Source: Bacteroides sp. (lineage in GTDB: Bacteria; Bacteroidota; Bacteroidia; Bacteroidales; Bacteroidaceae). From it: DNA of 59,592 nt. The position numbers and the translations under genes were made by a program. The stretch lies in NCBI GenBank assembly GCA_023665805.1, contig JAMPDJ010000017.1, forward strand, positions 1 to 59,592, given 5' to 3'. Shown one piece after another: positions 1 to 9,843 of this stretch (position 1 is its first letter; each line of letters starts with the position of its first letter). The notes below the pieces were generated by a model. It saw only the letters and a list, made by a program, of their open reading frames with translations. It made no database searches and had not been told where the DNA came from.

Positions 1-290
1 GCTGGTCCTTTTTTTAGTGCCTACTCTCAGACACACTTTTTGACACAGTATCATACATTTTACAGGATGCACAAAGAGAAACGTAATTTTACATTCCGTA
101 GGCATGAAAATGAAGTCAAAACAGCACAAAAGACCCGCTTCTAATAGTTATGACAAGGCACTACACCTTGCACACCTCTCATTCACAATAACTTATCCAA
201 TTTTTATTTTTGACGATGCCAAGCCATCAATGAGATAAAAATCACTTCTCGCCAAAGCGCACCGCCGTCTTCGCAGAAACAGACTTGCGA

Positions 291-320
291 AATCGTGAAT
301 TCTCATCTGTGAATTCGCGT
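291..320. repeat. Cluster of ATTCGTGAATTC-like motifs (locus 1)
   Basis: Two close matches to a palindromic core, ATCGTGAATTC (292-302) and CTGTGAATTCGCG (about 307-319), lie a few bases apart in non-coding DNA. Clusters of the same core occur at 27321-27376 and 57468-57545. Confidence 0.5.
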
Positions 321-894
321 ATTCTCATGCACATCCATACGTGAACACACATACAAGCATGAAGGACAGAAAATCCATAGCAAACAGGAGCAAAACATAT
401 CACATAAATATGCAGCTATCGCATGCGCTCCACACATTAGCGCCAATACCATTGACCCGATTCCATTCGCCATCCAATATATAACAAATGTATAAAACAA
501 TAATAAATCCATATCTGCCGTGACATGCTACTCTTTCGCATGCCATACTAAAAGACAAGTTTACTTCAAGGCATAAAAAGTTGATTTTAAGTATAATCTA
601 CGCTGCGCAACCTATAGGCTTAAGGGCTAAAGGCACGTGGAATGCGGACAATAGTATAAATGGTAGAAACTGGACCTTCATTACACAGATCTTATCTTTC
701 GTCCTTCCTAACTCAACTTCTAACAGGCGACTTCGTCGTCAGATGAGACAAAATAAAACAGTGAGAGGCCACAGTGCACAGGAGGCCATAGTAACATCAA
801 GTCATTCCTAATAAGCAACTCTATGAATACATTTGGAACGCCATTATTTTTATGCTTTATGACATAAGATAGTGCCAATCTCGAAAAAATACCA

Positions 895-902
895 TATCTT
901 TG
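895..902 (+). promoter_or_regulatory. -7 box TATCTTTG, probable promoter of dpnM-dpnII
   Basis: This matches the Bacteroidetes TAnnTTTG element. No TTTG is seen at the usual distance upstream, so it is weaker than other promoters in the window. It is the last good match before the methylase. Confidence 0.45.
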
Positions 903-1058
903 TAGTGTAACGGCAAACCGAGTTGAAGATAAACCATCAACAACCAAAACATACGGCACGAATCAAGACATTACAGAAAACTCCTAAGTAGTCCGTTACA
1001 GGCTTTGGTCGGCTTTCAGATACTACGTGAGGGGTTACGTTTTCATATTGTAGGTTTG

Positions 1059-2003
1059 ATGATACGAACTACAACACAGACAAAGGGCAAACCTTTTCTT
1101 AAATGGGCAGGAGGTAAGACACAACTGCTTCACACCATTGACTCTTTTCTTCCAGAAACATTTAGTAAAGAACAAGAAGTAACCTACATCGAGCCTTTTG
1201 TAGGTGGCGGAGCCATGCTATTTTTCATGCTCCAAAAGTATCCCAATATAAAGAGAGCTATCATCAATGACATAAATCCACATCTTGTTACTACCTATAA
1301 GATAATTCGAGACGAACCGTACGCATTGATAGATTTTCTGACTGAGCTGCAAACAAAATATAGGGAAATTAAAGAATACGAAAACCAGAAAGCATTTTAT
1401 CTTGATATACGAGACCGTTTCAACAATGCAGCCATGACACAAATAGAGGAGGCTTCATATATGATTTTTATGAACCGGACTTGCTTCAACGGATTATATC
1501 GGGAGAATTCCAAAGGCAGGTTTAATGTACCATTTGGCAAATACGCCAATCCTACAATATGTGATAAGACTCTTATCATCTCGGATAGCGAATTACTACA
1601 AAAGGTGGAAATAATAAATGGCGATTTTGCTCAAACACAGAAATATGTCAATGGGTACACGTTCTTCTACTTTGATCCCCCATACCGACCATTGGATGCA
1701 ACTTCAAGTTTCAACTCATACGTCAAGGAGGTCTTTGATGATGACGAACAACTCCGTCTGAAAGATTACTTCACGATGCTCTCCAAGGAAGGGTGTTTTG
1801 AGATGCTAAGCAATTCAGACGGGAAAGGACACAATGAGGCTGACACTTTTCTTTATGACTTATATCAGGATTTTTATATTGAGCAAGTGTCTGCCAAAAG
1901 AAGTATCAATGCTAATCCGTCCAAACGTGGTATACTAACCGAATTATTGATTAGGAACTACGATAACTGTCAGGATGCAGATGACACCATCTTTAACTTG
2001 TAA
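1059..2003 (+). CDS. dpnM: DNA adenine methylase, DpnM/Dam type (GATC)
   Basis: Predicted 314-aa N6-adenine methyltransferase of the D12 (Dam/DpnM) family. The AdoMet-binding motif FLKWAGGKTQLL lies near residues 12-23, followed by IEPFVGGGA, and the catalytic DPPY motif appears as FYFDPPYRPL near residue 205. The ATG at 1059 was chosen over an upstream in-frame start at 1005, because family members begin shortly before the KWAGGK motif. It lies 5 bp upstream of a DpnII-type endonuclease, so its role is to protect host GATC sites (family knowledge plus context). A TATCTTTG box at 895-902 probably drives the pair. Confidence 0.93.
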   Translation: MIRTTTQTKGKPFLKWAGGKTQLLHTIDSFLPETFSKEQEVTYIEPFVGGGAMLFFMLQKYPNIKRAIINDINPHLVTTYKIIRDEPYALIDFLTELQTKYREIKEYENQKAFYLDIRDRFNNAAMTQIEEASYMIFMNRTCFNGLYRENSKGRFNVPFGKYANPTICDKTLIISDSELLQKVEIINGDFAQTQKYVNGYTFFYFDPPYRPLDATSSFNSYVKEVFDDDEQLRLKDYFTMLSKEGCFEMLSNSDGKGHNEADTFLYDLYQDFYIEQVSAKRSINANPSKRGILTELLIRNYDNCQDADDTIFNL

Positions 2004-2008
2004 GAACC

Positions 2009-2830
2009 ATGACAACAGAATTTGACAACTTCGTGAAATCGTTAAAGGAAACCCACTTCGCTCTTGGTGATTATGTGGATTTTCCCAAGGTCGCAGCTAA
2101 CGTGGAAAACATATCCATTAAACTAAATCAGCTGAACTATTTGATTGGGCAAGACGATATGGCGGCTGCAGTTAAACGTCTATGGAATGAGAATCCGAAG
2201 GTTTTCTCCGTATTGGATGTTCTGATTGCTGTCCGTACAAAAGACAAAAAGAAAGTCATTGACGCAAATGGAGGCATCCATCTTGTAGCAGATTTTTTCA
2301 AATCACCAGAACAAATCACGGTATTCCTCAATGAGACCGGACTTACTGAAGTATTTCAATCCAAACAAATAAAGAACTTGGTAGATTACGTTTTTGGCGT
2401 AGAGGTGGGTCTTGATTCAAACGCACGCAAGAATCGCGGGGGCCATATCATGGAAGAATTAGTTGCCAACATACTCACTAAAAATGGCATCGTATTCGAG
2501 CAAGAAGTCTATTACACAGAATTCACCGAAATTGTAAAAGCTCTTGGTGTTGATAATAAAAGGTTCGATTTCGTTGTTTATACACCCGGAAAAACATATC
2601 TCATCGAAACCAACTTCTACTCAGGAGGAGGTTCTAAACTCAATGAGGTGGCAAGAGCTTATTCTGAACTTGCACTCAAAATCAATGCTGTTCCCGGATT
2701 TGAATTCGTCTGGATAACTGACGGCATAGGCTGGGAATCAGCACTAAACAAACTCGAAGAAGCATTCGAGCACATACCGTGCATCTACAATCTCACCAAC
2801 ATCAACAAATTCATTGAAAAAATCAAATGA
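2009..2830 (+). CDS. dpnII: Type II restriction endonuclease, DpnII family (GATC)
   Basis: A 273-aa protein resembling the DpnII/MboI-like endonucleases that cut unmethylated GATC. The middle has the family-like stretch NARKNRGGHIMEEL near residues 140-153. The C-terminal half has a nuclease-like core: KRFDFVVY near 185, then LIETNFYSGGGSKLNE near 199-214, probably the acidic/metal-binding segment, then a YSELALKI helix. It starts 5 bp after the methylase stop and is almost certainly co-transcribed with it. Length and order fit a complete, functional gene, with no internal stop or frameshift. Confidence 0.9.
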   Translation: MTTEFDNFVKSLKETHFALGDYVDFPKVAANVENISIKLNQLNYLIGQDDMAAAVKRLWNENPKVFSVLDVLIAVRTKDKKKVIDANGGIHLVADFFKSPEQITVFLNETGLTEVFQSKQIKNLVDYVFGVEVGLDSNARKNRGGHIMEELVANILTKNGIVFEQEVYYTEFTEIVKALGVDNKRFDFVVYTPGKTYLIETNFYSGGGSKLNEVARAYSELALKINAVPGFEFVWITDGIGWESALNKLEEAFEHIPCIYNLTNINKFIEKIK

Positions 2831-3033
2831 TTGCTGGAGTGACAAATGGCGAGAACACATGAACATGTTTTATATACACAGGCCTCATGCACATTTTCTA
2901 TACGATTAGATTCAATCACGTACACTCTATAAGGTAACTTTCGGAACAGTATCCCTGTAGGCTGTCAGCATTATTTCATATATACTCCCCTCTGCAAACT
3001 TGGTCTTTCAGACCCTAAAAATAAACAAGAATC

Positions 3034-3906
3034 GTGATTATACCATACTATAAATCAGACGACAGAGCCTTCACCATTGTCCATGGCGACTGCTTTGATG
3101 TGCTTCCTCAGTTCGATTTTAAGTTTGATATGGTATTTGCAGACCCTCCTTACTTTCTCTCAAATGGAGGCATTAGCTATCAATCCGGAAAAATTGTCTG
3201 TGTAGATAAGGGAGACTGGGATAAAGGAGGAACTCCAGATTCCATAATTGAGTTTAACAGAAAATGGCTATCATTATGTCGAGACAAATTGAAGGATAAT
3301 GGAACTATTTGGATTTCTGGTACACATCATAACATTTTCTCAATAGCTACACTTCTTACCGAACTTGGTTATAAAATTCTTAATGTTGTCACATGGGAAA
3401 AAACTAATCCACCACCAAACATTTCGTGTCGTTTCTTCACCTACTCAACAGAATTCATAATATGGGCTCGTAAATGTTCCAAAGTTCCTCACAAATATAA
3501 CTACAAGTTAATGAAAGCAATAAATGATGGAAAGCAAATGACTGATGTGTGGCGTCTCCCGGCAATCGCCCGCTGGGAAAAATCTTGTGGAAAGCATCCT
3601 ACACAAAAACCATTATCACTACTGACTCGCATCATTTTGGCAAGCACGGATACCCAAGATTGGATTCTTGACCCATTCTCCGGATCTGCAACAACAGGAA
3701 TCGCGGCAAACCTGTGCGGACGCCGATACCTCGGAATTGAACAAAACGAACAATTCTCTTCCATCTCCCGTGCCCGTCGCATGGAGATAGACATTCCCCA
3801 AAACTTCAACTCCTTCAAAGAAAAACTCCATGATCTCGCCTTTGTCCATGAAACAGACATGCTCCATGAAACCAATGAAGAATATAGGCGAGATTTGCCA
3901 TTCTAA
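3034..3906 (+). CDS. dpnA: DpnA-type adenine methyltransferase of the GATC system
   Basis: A 290-aa N6/N4 methyltransferase of the beta class. The catalytic motif comes first (FADPPYFLSNGG near residue 33), and the AdoMet motif DPFSGSATTG lies near 210. The segments VDKGDWDK, WISGTHHNIFS, WEKTNPPPN and KHPTQKP closely match what I recall of pneumococcal DpnA, which methylates GATC in single-stranded as well as duplex DNA and so protects incoming transforming DNA. The only possible start in this frame is GTG at 3034, because a TAA lies four codons upstream. It is separated from the endonuclease by 203 bp, so it may have its own promoter. The gene order (M, R, second M) differs from pneumococcus (dpnM-dpnA-dpnB). 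Confidence 0.88.
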   Translation: MIIPYYKSDDRAFTIVHGDCFDVLPQFDFKFDMVFADPPYFLSNGGISYQSGKIVCVDKGDWDKGGTPDSIIEFNRKWLSLCRDKLKDNGTIWISGTHHNIFSIATLLTELGYKILNVVTWEKTNPPPNISCRFFTYSTEFIIWARKCSKVPHKYNYKLMKAINDGKQMTDVWRLPAIARWEKSCGKHPTQKPLSLLTRIILASTDTQDWILDPFSGSATTGIAANLCGRRYLGIEQNEQFSSISRARRMEIDIPQNFNSFKEKLHDLAFVHETDMLHETNEEYRRDLPF

Positions 3907-3929
3907 CCTAACAATGACAAACCCATAAA

Positions 3930-4124
3930 CCCGAATCGGTCATTAGATTTCCAATCAGTTTTGCCTTTATGTTCGTACGTATTGCAACCGTTTTGTCGAA
4001 GGCATAGCGAGCTATGGCAAGACCAAACGGGAAGCAAGACGGCGAAGAGAAGGGCTAAAATGGAGGAAAAGGCAATATAAAGCAGATGATTTATACAAAT
4101 TGACATTCTAATGACCGATTTGGG
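3930..4124. mobile_element. 195-bp MITE-like element, copy 1
   Basis: A non-coding element bounded by inverted ends: left CCCGAATCGGTCATTAGA, right TCTAATGACCGATTTGGG. A second copy of exactly the same length lies at 16297-16491 in the opposite orientation, with roughly 94% identity by eye. Each copy contains the same internal palindrome-like stretch (GGCATAGCGAGCTATGGC). Size, terminal inverted repeats and lack of a convincing gene fit a non-autonomous transposable element. The transposase family that would mobilise it is not known to me. Confidence 0.75.
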
Positions 4125-4230
4125 ATAAAAACAAGTATTGTCTAACAACTTTGTGGATAAGTTGCAGACCAGATCCACCACCTCTCAAACACACTAATGG
4201 AGACACTACTATTGAAATTCATGCATAAAC

Positions 4231-4284
4231 ATCAAAATACCGGGCACAGAACCATTATCATGATTTCATACCCGGTATTTTGAT
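4231..4284. terminator. Bidirectional terminator between dpnA and the 4306-4788 gene
   Basis: Inverted repeat ATCAAAATACCGGG (4231-4244) and CCCGGTATTTTGAT (4271-4284), a perfect 14-bp stem with an A/T-rich outer part. It lies between convergent genes, so it can end transcripts from both sides. Confidence 0.75.
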
Positions 4285-4305
4285 TTTTGAACGAATAAGC
4301 CCCAG

Positions 4306-4788
4306 CTATTCCTCTCTCATCAGTTGAGTGAAAAATGCATCCAAGTCCTCATCAATCCCTTCGATAAGATTGTCGGATATGATTACGGTTTCATCATCGT
4401 CCACAATATAGATGTCGGTAAGTGTTTCTCCATCCTCGTCCTGCATGACAAAGGTGAATGGATGAAGCACAGCCATGGTGTCTACCACCGATGTGCGTAT
4501 CTCCTCTATAGCATGTCTCAAGACTGGAGCAACCTTTTGATAGAAAGCCTCATCCTTGGATCCATGAATCCACTCTTCGATGACAATGCGCATGAGTTCA
4601 CGATCATCATCATCATAGAACCTTACCTCACCGCTGTGGGGAAACACGCGCAGGATGATGTCGGTCAGCACGGGGTCACTCCCCTGTGGAAAACGCTCTG
4701 CCACATGACGCAGAGCACGCTGGATTTGTTTCTCTGGTGTAATCATATTACCGTTGATTGATGGTTGATGTATGCTTCTATTCTTCAT
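4306..4788 (-). CDS. Acidic protein of unknown function, downstream of secA
   Basis: A 160-aa soluble protein that I do not recognise. It is strongly acidic, with the runs YDDDDRE near residue 58 and VDDDETV near 130. It is largely helical in its N-terminal two thirds and has no signal peptide or membrane segment. An internal ATG at 4746 (MITPEKQ) is an equally good start. It follows secA on the same strand with about a 95-bp gap and ends at a bidirectional terminator, so it is probably the last gene of the secA transcription unit. The frame is supported by codon composition and operon position only. Confidence 0.7.
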   Translation of the reverse strand: MKNRSIHQPSINGNMITPEKQIQRALRHVAERFPQGSDPVLTDIILRVFPHSGEVRFYDDDDRELMRIVIEEWIHGSKDEAFYQKVAPVLRHAIEEIRTSVVDTMAVLHPFTFVMQDEDGETLTDIYIVDDDETVIISDNLIEGIDEDLDAFFTQLMREE

Positions 4789-4884
4789 CTGCTCATGATT
4801 ACCTACATTCCCCTAACCCACCTATAAGGTATGAGAGAACTGGAATGGAGCTTTCCAATGCACGGAGAGGTTGACGATATACGC

Positions 4885-7800
4885 CTACAGGTTGCGTCCG
4901 TGACAATGCTTGAACTTCTTTCCGGAACCACAAGGGCAAAGGTCGTTACGTCCTGGGAGATTGTCACGACGGACAGGCTGCACGGGTTGAGGTTCACGTG
5001 TGTCATGTGAGGATGCCTCACGCATGCTCTCATCTACCATGCTGTCATGGCTTTCCTGAAGACGTTGCTGCTGGCGAGGAGGCTGAGGAGCCTCAGCCTG
5101 GCGAATCTGCAACTCGGGAACTTGAGCACGCATGAGAATGCTAACCACGCGGTCGTTAATCTTATTAACCATCTGGTCAAAGTACTTAACAGACTCCAAC
5201 TTATATATGAGCAAAGGATCCTTCTGCTCGTATGAAGCGTTGTGCACGGAATGCTTCAACTCGTCCAAGAGTCGTAGATTCTCTTTCCATGCATCATCTA
5301 TTGTATGCAGAATCAAACTCTTATGGAATGCCGTCACAACACTTTGCGACTTTGTTTCGTAAGCTTCCTGAATGTTGCAGCTGATTTGATAGACACGACG
5401 TCCGTCCACCACAGGCACCATGATATTCTCGTAGCGTGGCATCTGGTCCGGGTTCTCCATTATCAATGTCACTGCCTTGTGAGCGTTGGTGGCAATGATA
5501 TTGCACTTGCTCTTGAAACGCTCCATGGCCTTCTGGTACACTTCCTCGGCCAGTTCATCCATATTACCACCCTCATAGCGGTCTTGGGTAAGGGGGAACT
5601 CCATGGCCAAAATCTCCAAGAACTGCTCACGACAATTGGCAAAGTCGCGACTCTCCATTATGTGGCACACGCGGTCCCATATCATGTCCGCAATATCCAT
5701 GCCGAGGCGTTCGCCCATGAGAGCATGACGGCGCTTTTCATAGATGACGGTACGCTGCTTGTTCATCACGTCATCGTATTCCAAAAGACGCTTGCGCACA
5801 CCGAAGTTGTTTTCCTCCACCTTTTTCTGTGCATTCTCTATCGAGCGGGTTATCATAGAGTGCTCTATCATTTCGCCTTCCTCAAAGCCCAGACGATCCA
5901 TCACCTTGGCTATGCGTTCAGAAGCAAACAGGCGCATGAGCTTGTCCTCCAGAGAAACGTAGAATACAGAACTGCCTGGATCACCCTGACGACCTGAACG
6001 TCCGCGCAACTGACGGTCGACCCGACGGCTCTCGTGACGCTCGGTACCAATGATGGCCAAGCCACCTGCCGCCTTCACCTCGGGCGAGAGTTTGATATCC
6101 GTACCACGGCCTGCCATGTTGGTGGCTATGGTCACTGTACCCAAGCCATCGGTACTACGACCCGCCAAAGCTACGATATCTGCCTCCTTTTGGTGCAATT
6201 TGGCATTAAGCACTTGATGTGGTATCTTACGCATTGACAGCATCTTGGAAAGCATTTCACTGATTTCCACGCTGGTAGTACCCACGAGAACAGGACGGCC
6301 GCTATTACGCATCTGCTCCACCTCCTCTATAACGGCCTTGTACTTCTCGCGCTGTGTCTTGTAGATGCGGTCATTTGCATCTGTACGTATGACGGTACGG
6401 TTGGTAGGAACCTCCACCACATCCAGCTTGTATATATCCCAGAACTCGCCCGCCTCGGTAACGGCTGTGCCGGTCATACCGGATAGCTTGTGGTACATAC
6501 GGAAATAGTTCTGCAAGGTGATGGTTGCGTATGTCTGTGTGGCGGCCTGTACTTTGACGTGCTCCTTGGCCTCCACAGCCTGATGCAGACCATCGCTCCA
6601 GCGGCGCCCCTCCATGATACGTCCTGTCTGCTCATCAACGATTTTTATTTCACCATCCTGAATAACATACTCGTCGTTGAGATTGAACATAGTATAGGCC
6701 TTGAGCAACTGTTGCAGAGTGTGTACGCGCTCGCTCTTGATGGCATAGTCGGCATACACCTCGTCTTTCTTGGCCACACGCTCCTCATCGTTCAAAGTAC
6801 TGTCGGCCTCAATCTGCGACATCATGCCACCTATATCCGGCAGGACAAATAGCGCGGAATCATTGACCTGAGAAGCCAGCCACTCGTTGCCCTTGTCGGT
6901 AAGATCAACACTGTTCTGCTTCTCCTCCACAACAAAGAACAAAGGCTCCACAGCCTCGGGCATGCGACGGTTGTTGTTCTCCATGTATATCTCTTCGGTA
7001 GCCAACATACCGGCCTTGATGCCTGGTTCGGAGAGAAACTTGATAAGAGCTTTATTCTTGGGCAGGGCCTTGAAACTACGGAAGAGGGACAGGAAGCCAT
7101 CTGACGTCTTCTGCTTGTTATTCTCGGCCGTACCCTCAGCGATGAGTTTTTTGGCCTCGGCCAAATACTGGGTTGCCAAATTACGCTGTACACCCACAAG
7201 ACGTTCCACAAGAGGCTGGTATTGTTCATACATCTGATCATCGCCCTTAGGCACAGGACCTGAGATGATAAGCGGAGTACGGGCATCATCGATTAGTACG
7301 GAATCCACCTCGTCAACAATGGCAAAGTTGTGCTTGCGCTGAACAAGGTCGGCAGGATCCTGCGCCATGTTGTCACGGAGGTAGTCAAAGCCAAACTCGT
7401 TATTGGTACCAAAAGTAATATCCGCCATATAAGCCTGACGGCGAGCCTCGCTATTCGGCTGGTGCTTGTCTATGCAGTCCACGCTGAGACCGTGGAACAT
7501 GTAAATGGGGCCCATCCACTCCGAGTCACGCTTGGCCAGATAATCATTCACGGTTACCACGTGTACGCCATTGCCTGTAAGAGCATTAAGGAAAACTGGC
7601 AAAGTGGCGGTAAGGGTCTTACCTTCACCCGTGAACATTTCGGCAATCTTGCCTTGATGCAGCACGGTTCCACCGAAAAGCTGAACATCGAAATGCACCA
7701 TAGCCCACTGCATATCATTGCCACCGGCGATCCAGTGGTTGTGGTACACGGCAGTGTCACCGTCTATCTCCACGAAATCGTGCGTGGCAGCCAAGTCACG

Positions 7801-8205
7801 GTCAAACTGAGTGGCCGATACACGTATCTCCTGATTATTGGTAAAACGCTCGGCAGTACTCTTGACTATGGCAAAAACCTCTGCACGAACTTCATCCAAG
7901 GCTTCTTCCAGCGTTTCCAACACTTCCTTCTCCAATTTGTCTATCTGCTGAAACAAGGGTGCACGCTCCTGAATTTCAGTCTCGGATATACGTGCCTTTA
8001 CTGCCTCAATCTGCTGGCGTTGAGGCTCGGCCTTGCCAGCTATGTACCTGCGGATTTCCTGGACACGGGCACGCAACTCATCGTTGCTCATAGCCTGTAC
8101 TTGTGGATAGGCATCCAGCACCGCCTGCACCAAAGGACGATAGGCTTTCATGTCTCGTGACTTCTTGTCACCGAACAGCTTAACTAAAAAACTTGCTATA
8201 TTCAT
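4885..8205 (-). CDS. secA: Preprotein translocase ATPase SecA
   Basis: SecA drives export of unfolded preproteins through SecYEG. The 1106-aa length is typical of Bacteroidetes and about 200 aa longer than E. coli SecA, with extra sequence inside the motor domain. Visible motifs: Walker [12 protein letters not shown] near residue 190; Walker [17 protein letters not shown] near 300; [12 protein letters not shown] near 705; and [13 protein letters not shown] in the second motor domain. The C-terminus carries the zinc-binding tail [16 protein letters not shown], which binds SecB or the ribosome. It lies 12 bp downstream of the phosphatase-like gene at 8218-9843, so it is likely part of the same operon. 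Confidence 0.98.
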   Translation of the reverse strand: MNIASFLVKLFGDKKSRDMKAYRPLVQAVLDAYPQVQAMSNDELRARVQEIRRYIAGKAEPQRQQIEAVKARISETEIQERAPLFQQIDKLEKEVLETLEEALDEVRAEVFAIVKSTAERFTNNQEIRVSATQFDRDLAATHDFVEIDGDTAVYHNHWIAGGNDMQWAMVHFDVQLFGGTVLHQGKIAEMFTGEGKTLTATLPVFLNALTGNGVHVVTVNDYLAKRDSEWMGPIYMFHGLSVDCIDKHQPNSEARRQAYMADITFGTNNEFGFDYLRDNMAQDPADLVQRKHNFAIVDEVDSVLIDDARTPLIISGPVPKGDDQMYEQYQPLVERLVGVQRNLATQYLAEAKKLIAEGTAENNKQKTSDGFLSLFRSFKALPKNKALIKFLSEPGIKAGMLATEEIYMENNNRRMPEAVEPLFFVVEEKQNSVDLTDKGNEWLASQVNDSALFVLPDIGGMMSQIEADSTLNDEERVAKKDEVYADYAIKSERVHTLQQLLKAYTMFNLNDEYVIQDGEIKIVDEQTGRIMEGRRWSDGLHQAVEAKEHVKVQAATQTYATITLQNYFRMYHKLSGMTGTAVTEAGEFWDIYKLDVVEVPTNRTVIRTDANDRIYKTQREKYKAVIEEVEQMRNSGRPVLVGTTSVEISEMLSKMLSMRKIPHQVLNAKLHQKEADIVALAGRSTDGLGTVTIATNMAGRGTDIKLSPEVKAAGGLAIIGTERHESRRVDRQLRGRSGRQGDPGSSVFYVSLEDKLMRLFASERIAKVMDRLGFEEGEMIEHSMITRSIENAQKKVEENNFGVRKRLLEYDDVMNKQRTVIYEKRRHALMGERLGMDIADMIWDRVCHIMESRDFANCREQFLEILAMEFPLTQDRYEGGNMDELAEEVYQKAMERFKSKCNIIATNAHKAVTLIMENPDQMPRYENIMVPVVDGRRVYQISCNIQEAYETKSQSVVTAFHKSLILHTIDDAWKENLRLLDELKHSVHNASYEQKDPLLIYKLESVKYFDQMVNKINDRVVSILMRAQVPELQIRQAEAPQPPRQQQRLQESHDSMVDESMREASSHDTREPQPVQPVRRDNLPGRNDLCPCGSGKKFKHCHGRNL

Positions 8206-8217
8206 GTATCGTAGTTT

Positions 8218-9843
8218 TTATTCTGATTTATGTGAAATGCTTGTGTTGTAAATGGTTTGAAGTAGCGGTGGCTGAGCACAAGCATTGGGGGAACGGATGC
8301 GAAGTACCTTGGATACGGTTGGAGCAACGTGGTCTATGGTGACCGGTGTCTCCACCCTACATGCATCGAACGCAGTTCCCAAAAGAAATAGAGGAAAAGC
8401 CGTGTAGCCCTCGCGAGTGAGGTTCTGCTTACCAGAACAATTCTCGCCGGATATAGACCATCCGGGAGATACCTGTACAAGAATGTCACCGGAACGATGT
8501 GGATTGTATGCATTCCTCAACCTGGAAACACCTGGAGTCCAAGCACCCATAGCCAAACGTTGGCTGGTATAGACATCTTTTACACCAGCAAGCTGTATGA
8601 TGAAGGCGGAACTCATGTCCAACATCTCCATCAAGTTGACGTTACGCTGTTCCACCAACTTGCGGTTAAGGTATATCTCGTTACCCATGCTACTCTCCAC
8701 CCACTGCCCCTGACCATAGACAGCTACAAGATACATATTCAGGAGCATCTCCGCACGATGCATGTCAAATGTACCTGTAGGTATACGATAACGTGAAAGA
8801 TCCTCGGCAACAGGTTCCTCGCTGTAGCCGGTACCGGTAACCACAAAGAGAACATTTCCTTGTCCGACACGCTTCTCCACATCATCCATCAGTTGCCCCA
8901 AGGCATTGTCCAGGCGTACATAAGTATCCTGCAACTCCATTGGGCACTCATTGACCGTACTATGGTCGAAGTTACCAGCATAATAAGTTATGGAAAGCAT
9001 GTCTGTGACAGCATCCAGTCCCATACCAGCCGAAGCAATACAATGGACGGCGAAACGGTTGACCTCTTCATTCACCATCCCACTCGCCTTGAACTTGCGA
9101 TAGGCACGTTCACCCTTGAAACTATGCGAGAACGGACTTTTCAAGCCCCCAGACACGAAGTAGCTGAAATTGCCCACCACTTCGTTTGAAGGTTTCCATT
9201 CTATATCGCCTATACGATGTGGCAGAGAGTTGTAACGGCTATATGCCAACGCCCACGACGGAAACTCGCCATAATAAGAAGTGGAGCACCACTGACCCGT
9301 AAGATCATTGATCCAAAAACAGGCATCAGCTGCATGACCTGCGGCCAAAATGGCGGCATCACGGAAAGGGGATATGCTGATGACTATACCCTTGCCCTCG
9401 GTTGCTACCTTCAACTCGTCACCTATGGTGGATACGCTCAAATGAATAGGAGAAGATTTCTCGGCAGTGAGATGACCGGCATGTGCATTGTCATCTACAC
9501 AATAGATAGGACGAAGCGTCTGACGATCCAACCACTGCTCTGATGTGATACCATTGTCGTAAGGAGAGGTACCGCTGTAAAAACATGCCGTGGCGCTGGC
9601 CCTGTCCGGTGAAGCAAATGGATACTCCGCATCGGTGTAGAAGCAACCCTCCTGCATGAGTCTACGGAAACCACGCTCACCATACAATGGAGAAAAGGCC
9701 TCCATGTAGTCGGAACGTAGTTGGTCTATCATTATGTTTACCACCAGACGAGGCAGTGCAGGTGCAGTCTGAGCCTCAGAATTGCAAAAGGACATCAGCA
9801 CAGCCAATGTGGTAAACAGCTTATATGTATGTATGTGGTTCAT
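8218..9843 (-). CDS. Exported alkaline-phosphatase-superfamily protein
   Basis: A 541-aa protein of the alkaline phosphatase/nucleotide pyrophosphatase superfamily. An N-terminal signal peptide (residues 1-25, cleavage after a SEAQT-like site) sends it to the periplasm. The metal-binding opening VVNIMIDQLRSDY is at about 34-46, and ASPDRASATACFYSG at about 77-91 holds the likely nucleophile region; a later VVTGTGYSEEP resembles the usual metal-binding TSDHG segment but lacks its clear DH pair. Substrate cannot be told from sequence. Its start overlaps the stop of the DUF4105 gene by 4 bp (ATGA), indicating translational coupling. Confidence 0.85.
   Translation of the reverse strand: MNHIHTYKLFTTLAVLMSFCNSEAQTAPALPRLVVNIMIDQLRSDYMEAFSPLYGERGFRRLMQEGCFYTDAEYPFASPDRASATACFYSGTSPYDNGITSEQWLDRQTLRPIYCVDDNAHAGHLTAEKSSPIHLSVSTIGDELKVATEGKGIVISISPFRDAAILAAGHAADACFWINDLTGQWCSTSYYGEFPSWALAYSRYNSLPHRIGDIEWKPSNEVVGNFSYFVSGGLKSPFSHSFKGERAYRKFKASGMVNEEVNRFAVHCIASAGMGLDAVTDMLSITYYAGNFDHSTVNECPMELQDTYVRLDNALGQLMDDVEKRVGQGNVLFVVTGTGYSEEPVAEDLSRYRIPTGTFDMHRAEMLLNMYLVAVYGQGQWVESSMGNEIYLNRKLVEQRNVNLMEMLDMSSAFIIQLAGVKDVYTSQRLAMGAWTPGVSRLRNAYNPHRSGDILVQVSPGWSISGENCSGKQNLTREGYTAFPLFLLGTAFDACRVETPVTIDHVAPTVSKVLRIRSPNACAQPPLLQTIYNTSISHKSE

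Larger units (their letters stand above)
1..1058. other. Intergenic region upstream of the GATC methylase
   Basis: No convincing gene is visible. The short open frames here have no recognisable motif, poor composition and no start context. The stretch holds a cluster of ATTCGTGAATTC-like motifs (about 291-320) and, near its right end, a Bacteroidetes -7 box TATCTTTG at 895-902. That box would give the methylase gene a leader of about 150 nt. Confidence 0.6.

Noticed and set aside
581..811. 76-codon open frame in the left intergenic region
   Set aside because: No motif, ends near the methylase promoter, composition unlike neighbouring genes.
3903..4181. Conserved hydrophobic frame inside both 195-bp elements
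   Set aside because: It is shared only because the DNA element is conserved. It runs past the element ends differently in each copy and has no good start.
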